A stretch of DNA of 64,000 nt from Brevundimonas sp. NIBR11 (GTDB lineage: Bacteria; Pseudomonadota; Alphaproteobacteria; Caulobacterales; Caulobacteraceae): positions 1,282,001 to 1,346,000 of the forward strand of contig NZ_CP115465.1 in the NCBI RefSeq assembly GCF_027912535.1. The letters run 5' to 3'. The notes beneath the pieces are model-generated. The model did not search any database. It was not told the origin of the DNA and worked only from the letters and a program-made list of their open reading frames with translations. The position numbers and the translations under genes are program-made. Below, piece by piece: positions 26,209 through 35,180 of this stretch (position 1 is the stretch's first letter; every line of letters starts with the position of its first letter).

Positions 26209-27348
26209 ATGGATTTCGCCCTCAGCGACGACCAGCGCGCCATTCAGGACGCGGCGCGCGCGTTCTCAGATGATCTGCTGGCGCCGAACTCGGCCGAGTG
26301 GGACGAGCACAAGATCTTCCCCGTCGACGTCATGCGTCAGGCGGCGGAGATGGGCTTCTGCGGCATCTATGCGTCGGAGGATTTCGGCGGCACGGGGCTG
26401 GGGCGGCTCGAGGCGGCGCTGATCTTCGAGGAGCTGGCGCGTGGCGACGTGGCGACGGCGGCATTTATCTCGATCCACAACATGTCGACCTGGATGATCG
26501 ACCGGTTCGGTTCCTACGACCTGCGCCAGCGCTATGTGCCCAGCCTGACGACGATGGAGAACATCGCCTCCTACTGCCTGACCGAACCGGGGTCGGGGTC
26601 AGATGCGGCGGCGATGCGGACGGCGGCCGTGCGCGACGGCGACGACTGGGTGCTGAACGGGTCCAAGGCCTTCATCTCGGGCGCGGGCACGTCGGACGTC
26701 TATGTCGTCATGGCGCGCACCGGAGAGCCGGGACCGAGGGGCATTTCGGCCTTCGTCGTCGACAAGGACGCGCCGGGTTTGAGCTTCGGGGCGCAGGAGA
26801 GGAAGATGGGCTGGAACGCCCAGCCCACGGCCATCGTCCAGTTTGACGACTGCCGGGTGCCGGCGGCGAACCTCCTCGGGAAAGAAGGCGACGGCTTCCG
26901 CTATGCGATGATGGGGCTGGACGGCGGGCGGCTGAACATCGCAGCCTGTTCGCTGGGCGGTGCGCGTCTGGCGCTGGAGACGGCGCTCGCCTACGTCGCG
27001 ACGCGCAAACAGTTCGGCAAGCCGATCGCCGACTTCCAGAACACCCAGTTCAAGCTGGCGGACATGGCGACTGAGCTGGAAGCAGCGCGGCTGATGGTGC
27101 TGCGCGGAGCCTGGGCCATCGACACCGACCACCCGCAGAAGACCAAATGGTGCGCCATGGCCAAGCGGATGGCGACGGACGCCTGTCACCAGATCGCCGA
27201 TGAAGCCCTGCAGCTGCACGGCGGCTATGGCTATCTGAAGGATTATCCGCTGGAGCGGATCGTACGAGACCTGCGGGTGCACCGCATTCTTGAGGGCACC
27301 AACGAGATCATGCGCGTCATCATCGCGCGCGAGATGATACGGCAGTAG
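26209..27348 (+). CDS. Acyl-CoA dehydrogenase, probably isobutyryl-CoA dehydrogenase
   Basis: A 379-residue classical acyl-CoA dehydrogenase. Signatures are SYCLTEPGSGSDAAAMRT, the QFGKPIADFQNTQFKLADM segment and the C-terminal LQLHGGYGYLKDYPLERIVRDLRVHRILEGTNEI. The catalytic Glu is expected in the last helix. Valine catabolism is favoured because a 3-hydroxyisobutyryl-CoA hydrolase gene follows after 37 bases and mmsB lies 2.8 kb on. ATG 26209 gives the conserved MDFALSDDQR start; its promoter must lie within or beside the intergenic repeat. Confidence 0.88.
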   Translation: MDFALSDDQRAIQDAARAFSDDLLAPNSAEWDEHKIFPVDVMRQAAEMGFCGIYASEDFGGTGLGRLEAALIFEELARGDVATAAFISIHNMSTWMIDRFGSYDLRQRYVPSLTTMENIASYCLTEPGSGSDAAAMRTAAVRDGDDWVLNGSKAFISGAGTSDVYVVMARTGEPGPRGISAFVVDKDAPGLSFGAQERKMGWNAQPTAIVQFDDCRVPAANLLGKEGDGFRYAMMGLDGGRLNIAACSLGGARLALETALAYVATRKQFGKPIADFQNTQFKLADMATELEAARLMVLRGAWAIDTDHPQKTKWCAMAKRMATDACHQIADEALQLHGGYGYLKDYPLERIVRDLRVHRILEGTNEIMRVIIAREMIRQ

Positions 27349-27385
27349 GCTGGACCGGCAAGGCTGCGCTTCGTAGACCGCGCCC

Positions 27386-28426
27386 ATGAGCGATTCCGAA
27401 GTCCTGACCCGCATCGAATCCGGCGTCGGGCGCATCACCCTGAACCGGCCCAAGGCGCTGCATGCGCTGAACCTGGGCATGTGCGAGGCGATGACGGCGG
27501 CGTTGCTGGCGTGGCGCGACGACGACGCGATCGTGTCGGTGCTGATTGACCATGCGGGGGAGCGCGGCTTCTGCGCGGGCGGCGACATCCGGATGATCGC
27601 CGAGAGCGGGGCGACGGATGCGGTGGAGGCCAAGGCCTTCTTCCTGATCGAGTACCGGCTGAACCTTCTGATGGTCGAATACCCCAAGCCGATCACCGCC
27701 GTCGTGGACGGGATCGTCATGGGCGGGGGCGTCGGCATTTCCGAGCCTGCGGGTGTCCGGATCGCGACCGAGCGGACGACCTATGCGATGCCGGAGACGG
27801 GGATCGGCCTGTTCCCCGACGTGGGCGGCGGCTGGTTCCTGCCGCGACTGCCGGGTGAAGCGGGAACCTGGCTGGCGCTGACCGGGGCGCGGCTGAAGGC
27901 GGCGGACACGGTGGCGCTGGGGATCCATACGCATTTCGTGGCGGCGGAAACTGTCGAGGCGCTTAAGGCCGATCTGCTGGCTCACGGGCCGGGCGCGGTG
28001 GAGGATCATGCGCGCGACGCAGGCCCCGCGCCGCTGGCTCCGCATCGCGAGGCTATCGACCGGTTGTTCGCGCACCACACGGTCGAGGCGATCTTCAGCG
28101 CGCTGAAGGCCGACGGGTCGGATTGGGCGATGGCTCAGCTGACGACTCTGAAGACCAAGTCGCCTCAATCGCTCAAGGTGACCCTGCGCCAACTCCGGGC
28201 CGGGCGCACGATGCAGACCTTCGCGGAGGTCATGGCCATGGAGTATCGGCTGGGCGGGCGCGTGGTCCGCTCGCACGACTTCCAGGAGGGGGTGCGGGCC
28301 GTGATCGTGGACAAGGACAATACGCCGAACTGGTCGCCGGCGACGCTGGAGGCGGTGTCGGACGGCGACCTCGACGCCCTCTTCGCGCCGTTGCCCGCCG
28401 ACGAAGAATGGACGCCGCTGGCCTAG
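27386..28426 (+). CDS. 3-hydroxyisobutyryl-CoA hydrolase (enoyl-CoA hydratase/isomerase family)
   Basis: A 346-residue crotonase-fold protein, about 90 residues longer than simple enoyl-CoA hydratases, as expected for HIBCH. Marks are RGFCAGGDIRMIAESG near residue 60, DGIVMGGGVGIS, and PETGIGLFPDVGGGWFLPRLPG, where the Glu and Asp act in catalysis. It releases 3-hydroxyisobutyrate and CoA in valine degradation. Downstream of the dehydrogenase in the same direction, so the two form a pathway unit. Confidence 0.93.
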   Translation: MSDSEVLTRIESGVGRITLNRPKALHALNLGMCEAMTAALLAWRDDDAIVSVLIDHAGERGFCAGGDIRMIAESGATDAVEAKAFFLIEYRLNLLMVEYPKPITAVVDGIVMGGGVGISEPAGVRIATERTTYAMPETGIGLFPDVGGGWFLPRLPGEAGTWLALTGARLKAADTVALGIHTHFVAAETVEALKADLLAHGPGAVEDHARDAGPAPLAPHREAIDRLFAHHTVEAIFSALKADGSDWAMAQLTTLKTKSPQSLKVTLRQLRAGRTMQTFAEVMAMEYRLGGRVVRSHDFQEGVRAVIVDKDNTPNWSPATLEAVSDGDLDALFAPLPADEEWTPLA

Positions 28427-28489
28427 CCGCGTGCATCCTGTGAAGCTTTCGTGCGTATGTTGGCTGAACCGCTGTTCGAGGACCGTCCC

Positions 28490-29266
28490 ATGCTGAAATC
28501 GTCGTTGCTGATCGTGGCTTCCGCGATCGCCCTGTCCGCCTGTGCATCCTCGATGTCGGGAGGTACCCCCGCCGATCCGGCTGAGCGCGCCTCGGCCGTC
28601 GTCAACGACTACGCCCTGGCCATCGCCGATCCGCTGCGGCCCGCGAGCGAGGTCGCGCGCGATCCGCTGAGGAAGCCGGCCGAGATGCTGGCGTTCGCGC
28701 AGATCGAGGGTGGAGAGCGGATCGCCGACGTGCGGCCGGAGGAAGGTTATTTCAGTCGCCTGTTCGCCCGCGCGGTAGGGCCAGAGGGCCGGGTCTACGC
28801 CTTCGTGCCGAACCAGACGGCGGCGCGCGAGAACGCCTACGGCGACACCCTGGCGACCGACTATCCGAACGTGACGCGGATCACCGGAGCGTTGGAGGAC
28901 CTGACCTTCCCCGAGCCGCTGGACGTCGTCTTCATGGGGCAGGAGTACCATGACTTCGTCATCGACCGGTTCGGCGTGGACGTGGCGCGGATGAACGCGG
29001 CGGTGTTCCGGGCGCTGAAGCCGGGCGGCCTCTATGTCATCCTGGACCACGAGGCGGCGCCGGGGGCGGGGACCTCGGTCGTCGGCACCCTGCACCGGAT
29101 CGAGGGTTCGGCGCTGCGCGCCCAGGTGGAGGCTGCGGGTTTCATTTTCGACGGCGAGACCCAGGTCGTGCGCAATCCCGAGGACAACCACTCCCTGTCG
29201 GTCTTCGACGAGGCGATCCGGGGCCGGACCGACCAATTCGTCTATCGGTTCAGAAAGCCCGGCTGA
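28490..29266 (+). CDS. Methyltransferase-fold lipoprotein (exported), copy 1
   Basis: A 258-residue protein with a lipoprotein signal: hydrophobic residues 4-16 then the lipobox LSAC. The body has a class I SAM-methyltransferase fold: KPGGLYVILDHEAAPG is the usual post-motif strand, preceded by LDVVFMGQEYHDF. Motif I, normally a Gly-rich D-x-G-x-G-x-G, reads ADVRPEEGYF and lacks the glycines; the acidic ribose-binding residue after the next strand is also not seen. SAM is not expected in the periplasm. It may be a non-catalytic binding protein. ATG 28490 is chosen because it starts the signal peptide. Confidence 0.78.
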   Translation: MLKSSLLIVASAIALSACASSMSGGTPADPAERASAVVNDYALAIADPLRPASEVARDPLRKPAEMLAFAQIEGGERIADVRPEEGYFSRLFARAVGPEGRVYAFVPNQTAARENAYGDTLATDYPNVTRITGALEDLTFPEPLDVVFMGQEYHDFVIDRFGVDVARMNAAVFRALKPGGLYVILDHEAAPGAGTSVVGTLHRIEGSALRAQVEAAGFIFDGETQVVRNPEDNHSLSVFDEAIRGRTDQFVYRFRKPG

Positions 29267-29325
29267 CGCCGTTCGCCGGACGCGCTAAGCTTCCCTCGCG
29301 CTATCAGAGCGCGAGGGAGAGAGCC

Positions 29326-30084
29326 ATGCGCCGTTCGCTGATCCTGGCCGTTTCGGCCGCCGTTCTGATCACTGTCGGAGGGTTCGCCTCGGCGCCGATC
29401 CAGGACCCTGCCGTTTACGCCTCTGTGCTGGCCGCCGACGTCCGGCCCCAGGCGGATCGGGACCGCGACGCGGCGCGCCATACGGCCGAGGTGCTCGCCT
29501 TCGCCCAGGTCGGACCGGACGACAAGATCGGCGACATGATCATCGGCGGGGGCTTCTGGACCCGCGTCTTCGCCGGGATCGTGGCGAACGGGTCGGGCGA
29601 GGTGATCGCCTGGCAGCCCGCCGAATTCGTCGGCTTCCAGGCCAGCTATGCCGAGGCGATCGCCGCCGCCGACGCCCTGGACGACGTGAGCGGCATCCAG
29701 TCTCCGATCGGGGCGCCGGAGCTTCCGGCCGGGATGGACCTGATCTTCACCAACCAGAACTACCACGACCTGCATCTGCGGCCCTTCGGGACGGACACGG
29801 CCGAGATGGTCAATGCGGCCGTGTTCGCGGCGCTGAAGCCGGGCGGCCGTTATGTGATCATCGACCACTACGCTCGGTCGGGCGCGGGGCTGGGCGTCGC
29901 CGACAGCCTGCACCGGATCGACATCGCCGACGTCAGGCGCGAGGTCGAGGCGGCGGGCTTCGTGCTGGAGGCCGAGAGCGACGTCCTGAAGAACGATACG
30001 GACCCGATGACGGCCAATGTCTTCGACGCCTCAATCCGGGGCCACACCAGCCAGTTCATGCTGCGCTTCCGCAAACCCGCGTGA
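29326..30084 (+). CDS. Methyltransferase-fold exported protein, copy 2
   Basis: A 252-residue paralogue of the preceding gene, 59 bases downstream. It has a signal-like N-terminus (MRRSLILAVSAAVLITVGGFASA) without a lipobox cysteine. Shared blocks include AEVLAFAQV, the NQNYHDL motif, ALKPGGRYVIIDHYA, LHRI and the C-terminal FMLRFRKP. Motif I reads GDMIIGGGFWTR, a little closer to functional than copy 1 but still odd. Tandem duplication followed by divergence is the simplest origin. Both lie between valine genes and mmsB. Confidence 0.78.
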   Translation: MRRSLILAVSAAVLITVGGFASAPIQDPAVYASVLAADVRPQADRDRDAARHTAEVLAFAQVGPDDKIGDMIIGGGFWTRVFAGIVANGSGEVIAWQPAEFVGFQASYAEAIAAADALDDVSGIQSPIGAPELPAGMDLIFTNQNYHDLHLRPFGTDTAEMVNAAVFAALKPGGRYVIIDHYARSGAGLGVADSLHRIDIADVRREVEAAGFVLEAESDVLKNDTDPMTANVFDASIRGHTSQFMLRFRKPA

Positions 30085-30153
30085 GGCCTCTGGCGGGAAC
30101 CCGAGCGAGCGGCTAACCCCGGCGGCAACGAGAACGCTCAGGGAAACGCCGAC

Positions 30154-31083
30154 ATGACCGCAACCAAGATCGCCTTCATCGGCCTGGGCAACATGGGTGG
30201 CGGCATGGCCGCGAACCAGGCCAAGGCGGGCAACGCCGTGGCGGCCTTCGACCTGTCGGCGGCGGCCCTGGACCGGGCCAAGGGCGCGGGCTGCGCGCCG
30301 GTCGGGTCTGTCGCGGAGGCGGTGCGCGACGCCGAGGTGGTCATCACCATGCTGCCCGCCGGGCCGCATGTGTTGAAGGTCTATTCGGAGCAGATCATCG
30401 GCGTGGCGCCGTCGTCGGCCCTGTTGCTGGACTGCTCGACTATCGACGTGGACACGGCGCGCAAGGTGGCGGGACTGGCCCGGGAGGCCGGCTACGCCTT
30501 CGCCGACGCGCCGGTCTCGGGCGGGACCATGGCGGCGGACGCCGGGACCCTGGCCTTCATGGTCGGCTGCGACGAGGGGGATTTCGCGAGGATCGAGGCG
30601 GCGCTGGAGCCGATGAGCCGGGCGACCTTCCGCGCCGGCGACCACGGGGCGGGGCAGGCGGCCAAGATCTGCAACAACATGATCCTGGGCATCACCATGC
30701 TGGGGACCTGCGAGGCGATCGCCCTGGCCGAGAAGCTGGGGCTGGATCCGGTCAAGATGTTCGACATCGTCGCCAAGTCGTCGGGACAGAGCTGGTCGAC
30801 GACGACCTACTACCCGTGGCCCGGTCCGGTGCCGACGTCGCCCGCCAACCGCAACTACGAGGGCGGGTTCGCCACGGCGATGATGCTGAAGGATCTGAAG
30901 CTGGCGCAGGACGCGGCGGCCAAGGCCGGCGCCTCGACGCCGCTGGGGGCGCAGGCGGAAGCGCTGTTCCAGATGTTCGACGGGCTGGGTTACGGCGGAC
31001 GGGACTTCTCTGGGATACTGCAGATGCTGCGCGGCAAGCTTGATGAACTGCCCAAGTCGTTAATGAGAACCGTTATCAATTAA
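30154..31083 (+). CDS. mmsB: 3-hydroxyisobutyrate dehydrogenase
   Basis: A 309-residue enzyme that oxidises 3-hydroxyisobutyrate to methylmalonate semialdehyde with NAD in valine catabolism. It shows GLGNMGGGMAANQAKAG at the start, DAPVSGGTMAADAGTL, the catalytic Lys in GQAAKICNNMILG, and the typical C-terminal MLKDLKLAQDAAAKAG. It is about 25 residues longer than the paralogue at 19429 and sits with the isobutyryl-CoA dehydrogenase and HIBCH genes, supporting the assignment. A Fur-like palindrome overlaps its last codons. Confidence 0.92.
   Translation: MTATKIAFIGLGNMGGGMAANQAKAGNAVAAFDLSAAALDRAKGAGCAPVGSVAEAVRDAEVVITMLPAGPHVLKVYSEQIIGVAPSSALLLDCSTIDVDTARKVAGLAREAGYAFADAPVSGGTMAADAGTLAFMVGCDEGDFARIEAALEPMSRATFRAGDHGAGQAAKICNNMILGITMLGTCEAIALAEKLGLDPVKMFDIVAKSSGQSWSTTTYYPWPGPVPTSPANRNYEGGFATAMMLKDLKLAQDAAAKAGASTPLGAQAEALFQMFDGLGYGGRDFSGILQMLRGKLDELPKSLMRTVIN
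31064..31078. promoter_or_regulatory. Possible Fur-type 7-1-7 box upstream of hemA
   Basis: TGAGAAC-C-GTTATCA is an inverted repeat matching at 6 of 7 pairs, and it resembles the 7-1-7 Fur pattern TGATAAT-N-ATTATCA. It lies at the very end of mmsB and about 114 bases before the hemA start. Iron control of hemA would make sense, but the site overlaps codons and could be chance. Confidence 0.3.
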
Positions 31084-31191
31084 GAGTTTGCGGCGTTTTG
31101 TCCTTGCGCGTGCGTGGACAGAGGGGGCCAATCGGCGCATTACGCCGCCATCTTTTTCCGGCCCGGCCGGAGCCCCGAACGAGACGATCGG

Positions 31192-32418
31192 TTGTACGAC
31201 TACAAGGCCGCCTTCCAGACCGCCGTGGACCAGGTGAAGAGCGAGGGGCGCTACCGCGTCTTCGCCGACCTGAAGCGCGTGCGCGGCGAGTTCCCCAAGG
31301 CGGTGCGGCGGCGGGACGACGGGTCCGAGCAGGACGTCGTCATCTGGTGCTCCAACGACTACCTCGGCATGGGTCAGCATCCGGTCGTTCTGGACGCCAT
31401 GCAGGCCGAGCTGGACGCCGTGGGCGCCGGCGCCGGCGGTACGCGCAACATCTCGGGCACGACGCGTTCGGCCGTGGACCTGGAGGCTGAACTGGCGTCC
31501 TGGCACCAGAAGGAAGCCGCGCTTCTGTTCACCTCGGGCTATGTGGCCAATGAGGCGACGCTGACGACCCTGCAGCGCATCCTGCCGGGGCTGATCATCT
31601 TCTCGGACAGTCTGAACCACGCCTCGATGATCGCGGGGATCCGCAACGGCGGCTGCGAGCGGCACGTCTTCCTGCACAACGACCTGACGCATCTGGAAAA
31701 GCTGCTGGCCGCCGCGCCGGCCGACGCGCCCAAGCTGATCGCCTTCGAGAGCGTCTATTCGATGGACGGCGACATCGCCGACCTGGCCGGGACCATCGCC
31801 CTGGCGAAGAAATACAACGCCCTGACCTATCTGGACGAGGTCCATGCGGTGGGCCTGTACGGCGCGACCGGCGCAGGCGTGGCCGAGCGCGACGGCGTGC
31901 TGGACGGCATCGACATCGTCGAATGCACCCTGGGCAAGGCCATCGGCGTCATGGGCGGGTACATCGCCGCCGACGCGGTGATCGTGGACGCGGTGCGGTC
32001 TTGGGCCTCGGGTTTCATCTTCACGACGAGCCTGCCGCCGGCCCTGACCGCCGGGGCCCTGGCGTCGGTGCGTCACCTGAAGGCGCATCCGGAACTGCGC
32101 GAGGCCCATCAGGAGCGCGCCCAGGCCCTGAAGGTTCGTTTCGCCGCCGCCGGCATCCCGGTCATGGACAGCGTCAGCCACATCGTCCCGGTCTTCGTGG
32201 GCGATCCGGTCCACACCAAGATGATCTCGGACATGCTGCTGGAAGAGCATGGCGTCTACGTCCAACCGATCAACTACCCGACCGTGCCCAAGGGGACCGA
32301 GCGCCTGCGCTTCACCCCGTCGCCGAACCACACCGACGCGATGATGGACGATCTGGTGAAGGCGATGGACCGCCTGTGGGCTCACTGCAACGTCGCGCGG
32401 ATGCCCTCGGCGGCGTGA
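31192..32418 (+). CDS. hemA: 5-aminolevulinate synthase
   Basis: A 408-residue PLP enzyme that makes 5-aminolevulinate from glycine and succinyl-CoA, the first step of haem synthesis in alphaproteobacteria. Marks are VIWCSNDYLGMGQHP, AGAGGTRNISGTTR, LDEVHAVGLYG and the PLP lysine segment ECTLGKAIGVMGGY. I place the start at TTG 31192 because translation from there gives the conserved (M)YDYKAAFQ; an in-frame start at 31114 would add 26 atypical residues. A weak GAGA ribosome site precedes. The TTG start and possible iron box suggest limited expression. Confidence 0.94.
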   Translation: MYDYKAAFQTAVDQVKSEGRYRVFADLKRVRGEFPKAVRRRDDGSEQDVVIWCSNDYLGMGQHPVVLDAMQAELDAVGAGAGGTRNISGTTRSAVDLEAELASWHQKEAALLFTSGYVANEATLTTLQRILPGLIIFSDSLNHASMIAGIRNGGCERHVFLHNDLTHLEKLLAAAPADAPKLIAFESVYSMDGDIADLAGTIALAKKYNALTYLDEVHAVGLYGATGAGVAERDGVLDGIDIVECTLGKAIGVMGGYIAADAVIVDAVRSWASGFIFTTSLPPALTAGALASVRHLKAHPELREAHQERAQALKVRFAAAGIPVMDSVSHIVPVFVGDPVHTKMISDMLLEEHGVYVQPINYPTVPKGTERLRFTPSPNHTDAMMDDLVKAMDRLWAHCNVARMPSAA

Positions 32419-32459
32419 CGCTGCTGGACACGGTTCGATGACCGGCTATCGTCCGTCAC

Positions 32460-33158
32460 ATGACGGACGCCCGCCCGCCGCTCGACGCCTATTCCCACCA
32501 TCGCGCCTTCGTCGGTCAGCCGCAGCGGTATGACCTGGCGGCGGGGTCGCAGTTCTCGCTGCTGTTCCTGCTGGGCTTGCGCGAGCACCACAAGCTGCTG
32601 GATTTCGGCTGCGGCTCGCTGAGGCTGGGCCGGCTGGCCATCCCCTATCTGAAGTCCGGCGGCTATTTCGGGATCGAGCCCGAGGCGCGGCTTGTGGAGG
32701 AGGGGCTGGCCCACGAGGTCGGGCAAGATGCGGTGGCGCTGAAGTCGCCCCGCTTCATGCACAACGCCGACTATCGGGTGGACGGGTTCGGCGAGACCTT
32801 CGATTTCATCGTGGCCCAGTCGGTGTTCTCGCATACGGGCCAAGAGCCGCTGCGCCGCGCGTTGAAGTCCTTTGCCGGGAGCCTGTCGCCGACCGGGATG
32901 GTGGTGGCCAACTGGCTGCTGGGACCGCCGGGATACGGGCCGCCGTCGGAGAGCGTGGACTGGGTCTATCCGGAGTGCGTGGCCTATATGCCGGATCGTC
33001 TTCAACGGTGGGCCGAGGAAGCGGGTCTGGTCCTGCGGCCGTGTCCATGGCCGCATCCGGAGCTTCACTGGTTCGTGCTGGCGAAGGATCCCACCGTCCT
33101 GCCGGACCTGGAGACCATGAAGGCGTTGCGCGTCGCGCCGCCGGCATGGCGCTCATGA
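32460..33158 (+). CDS. Class I SAM-dependent methyltransferase (cytosolic)
   Basis: A 232-residue protein with an intact methyltransferase motif I, LLDFGCGSLRLGRL, followed by GGYFGIEPEARLV, where the Glu probably binds the SAM ribose. DFIVAQSVFSHTG corresponds to the motif II strand. No signal peptide. Substrate unknown. In the same direction as hemA with a 41-base gap, and overlapping the next small gene by four bases (ATGA). It is not closely related to the exported methyltransferase-like pair. Confidence 0.82.
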   Translation: MTDARPPLDAYSHHRAFVGQPQRYDLAAGSQFSLLFLLGLREHHKLLDFGCGSLRLGRLAIPYLKSGGYFGIEPEARLVEEGLAHEVGQDAVALKSPRFMHNADYRVDGFGETFDFIVAQSVFSHTGQEPLRRALKSFAGSLSPTGMVVANWLLGPPGYGPPSESVDWVYPECVAYMPDRLQRWAEEAGLVLRPCPWPHPELHWFVLAKDPTVLPDLETMKALRVAPPAWRS

Positions 33159-33334
33159 ACGACGACATCGGTCAGGTGATCGTCGAGTCGATCCGCAACG
33201 GGACCTATCTCAAGGTCACAGCCGTGCACGTCGCGACCGGAACGGAGGCGACGGCGGTCGGGCCCGCATACGAGCCCAAGGCCGTCGAGCGGCTCGCCCT
33301 AGCCAAGCTAAAGCGGTTGCTGACCGCGCAGTGA
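33155..33334 (+). CDS. Small conserved protein (DUF6898-like)
   Basis: A 59-residue protein with the pattern VIVESIRNGTYLKVTAVHVATGTEAT, then GPAYEPKAVERLALAKLKRLL, which looks like a small alphaproteobacterial family often found near serine hydroxymethyltransferase or methyltransferase genes. The Pfam number is from memory and should be treated as tentative. ATG 33155 overlaps the preceding stop; ATG 33146 is an alternative adding three residues. Function unknown. Confidence 0.72.
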   Translation: MNDDIGQVIVESIRNGTYLKVTAVHVATGTEATAVGPAYEPKAVERLALAKLKRLLTAQ

Positions 33335-33400
33335 CACAAGATGTTGTGGTGAATGGACGCGGGGACTAGATAGGCCGCCTCTCCATTCCGTCAGCTGGAC

Positions 33401-34693
33401 ATGCCCGTGACCGCTTCCTTCATCCACGACGCCTATTTCTCCAAGGGTCTGGCCGAGGCCGATCCGGAGGTCTTCAACGGCGTCCAAGGCGAACTGCGTC
33501 GCCAGCAGGAACAGATCGAGCTGATCGCGTCCGAAAACATCGTCTCTCAGGCGGTTCTGGACGCGCAAGGCACCGTCCTGACCAACAAATACGCGGAAGG
33601 GTATCCGGGCCGTCGCTACTATGGCGGCTGCGAATACGTCGACGTAACCGAGAATCTCGCGCGCGAGCGGGCCAAGGCACTGTTCGGCGCGGCCTTCGCC
33701 AACGTCCAGCCGCACTCAGGGGCTCAGGCCAACCAGGCGGTATTCTTCGCCTTGCTGCAGCCCGGCGACACCTTCCTGGGCATGGATCTGGCGGCGGGGG
33801 GGCACCTGACCCACGGCAGCCCCGCCAACCAGTCGGGCAAGTGGTTCCGGCCCGTGACCTACAAGGTCCAGGAAGACACCCATCTGATCGACTACGATCA
33901 CGTGGCCGAGATGGCCCAGAAGGAAAAGCCCAAGCTGATCGTGGCCGGCGCTTCGGCCTACAGCCGCCATATCGATTTCGCCCGCTTCCGCGAGATCGCC
34001 GACAGCGTGGGCGCATACCTGATGGTGGACATGGCCCACTATGCCGGTCTGGTGGCCGGCGGGGCGTACCCAAACCCGGTGCCGCACGCCCACGTGGTGA
34101 CGACGACGACGCACAAGACCCTGCGCGGTCCGCGCGGCGGCATGATCCTGTCCAACGACGTCGAACTGGGCAAAAAGATCAACTCGGCCGTCTTCCCGGG
34201 CCTGCAGGGCGGGCCGCTGGAGCATGTCATCGCCGCCAAGGCCGTGGCTTTCGGCGAGGCGCTGAAGCCCGAGTTCAAGCTCTATGCCAAACAGGTCGTG
34301 GCCAACGCCCAGGCCCTGGCCGGGGTTCTGATCGAGCGCGGCCTGGCCATCGTCTCGGGCGGCACGGACAGCCACCTGATGTTGGTCGATCTGCGTCCCA
34401 AGGGGGTTACCGGCAAGGCGACGGAGCTGCAGCTTGAGCACGCCCTGATGACCTGCAACAAGAATGGCGTGCCCTTCGACACCGCGCCGTTCACCGTGAC
34501 CTCGGGCGTTCGCCTGGGCACGCCTGCGGGAACCACGCGCGGCTTCCGCGAGGAAGAGTTCAAGTCGATCGGACACTGGATCGCCGACGTCGTCTCCTCG
34601 ATGAACGGCGGCGACGAGGCCGATCCGGCCGTGGTCGCCGAGGTCGCGGGACAGGTTCGCAATCTGACCGCCCGTTTCCCGATCTACGGATAA
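33401..34693 (+). CDS. glyA: Serine hydroxymethyltransferase
   Basis: A 430-residue PLP enzyme that converts serine and tetrahydrofolate to glycine and methylene-tetrahydrofolate. Marks are [40 protein letters not shown], and the PLP lysine in [16 protein letters not shown]. It supplies glycine for the neighbouring hemA reaction and one-carbon units for nucleotides. First gene of the glyA-nrdR-rib-nusB-thiL run; 10 bases separate it from nrdR. Confidence 0.97.
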   Translation: MPVTASFIHDAYFSKGLAEADPEVFNGVQGELRRQQEQIELIASENIVSQAVLDAQGTVLTNKYAEGYPGRRYYGGCEYVDVTENLARERAKALFGAAFANVQPHSGAQANQAVFFALLQPGDTFLGMDLAAGGHLTHGSPANQSGKWFRPVTYKVQEDTHLIDYDHVAEMAQKEKPKLIVAGASAYSRHIDFARFREIADSVGAYLMVDMAHYAGLVAGGAYPNPVPHAHVVTTTTHKTLRGPRGGMILSNDVELGKKINSAVFPGLQGGPLEHVIAAKAVAFGEALKPEFKLYAKQVVANAQALAGVLIERGLAIVSGGTDSHLMLVDLRPKGVTGKATELQLEHALMTCNKNGVPFDTAPFTVTSGVRLGTPAGTTRGFREEEFKSIGHWIADVVSSMNGGDEADPAVVAEVAGQVRNLTARFPIYG

Positions 34694-34703
34694 GAGCCGA
34701 CCG

Positions 34704-35180
34704 ATGAAGTGCCCCTTCTGCGGCAACGCGGACAGCCAGGTGAAGGACAGCCGCCCGTCGGACGATGGCGCGGCCATCCGGCGGCGCCGGTCCTGCCCGA
34801 ACTGCAACGGGCGCTTCACGACCTTCGAGCGGGTGCAGCTTCGGGAGTTGGTGATCCTGAAGCGGAATGGGCGGCGCACGCCCTTCGACCGCGACAAGCT
34901 GGAACGATCGCTCGCCATCGCGCTGCGCAAGCGCCCGATCCAGCCTGAGCAGATCGAACAGCTGGTCTCGCGGATCGTGCGACAGCTGGAGAGCTTGGGC
35001 GAAACCGAAATCCAGTCGAGCGTCGTCGGCGACTTCATCATGAAGGGGCTGAAGGGCGTCGATGAGGTCGCCTACGTCCGCTACGCCTCGGTCTACAAGG
35101 ACTTCCGGGCGACCGGGGACTTCGCCAAATTCCTCGGCGACGAGGGTCTGGACGATGATCAGGGATCTTCGGGCCGCTGA
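34704..35180 (+). CDS. nrdR: Transcriptional repressor NrdR
   Basis: A 158-residue regulator of ribonucleotide reductase genes. The N-terminal zinc ribbon uses MKCPFCG and [12 protein letters not shown]; an ATP-cone (residues about 48-138) begins [18 protein letters not shown] and senses ATP/dATP. Length is normal. Its stop overlaps the ATG of the ribD-like gene (TGATG). The nrdR-rib gene order is conserved in many proteobacteria. Confidence 0.97.
   Translation: MKCPFCGNADSQVKDSRPSDDGAAIRRRRSCPNCNGRFTTFERVQLRELVILKRNGRRTPFDRDKLERSLAIALRKRPIQPEQIEQLVSRIVRQLESLGETEIQSSVVGDFIMKGLKGVDEVAYVRYASVYKDFRATGDFAKFLGDEGLDDDQGSSGR

Noticed and set aside
27320..29236. Minus-strand frame of 638 codons opposite the HIBCH and methyltransferase-like genes
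   Set aside because: Composition typical of a shadow (Arg, His, Gly, Gln) and the opposing genes are well supported.
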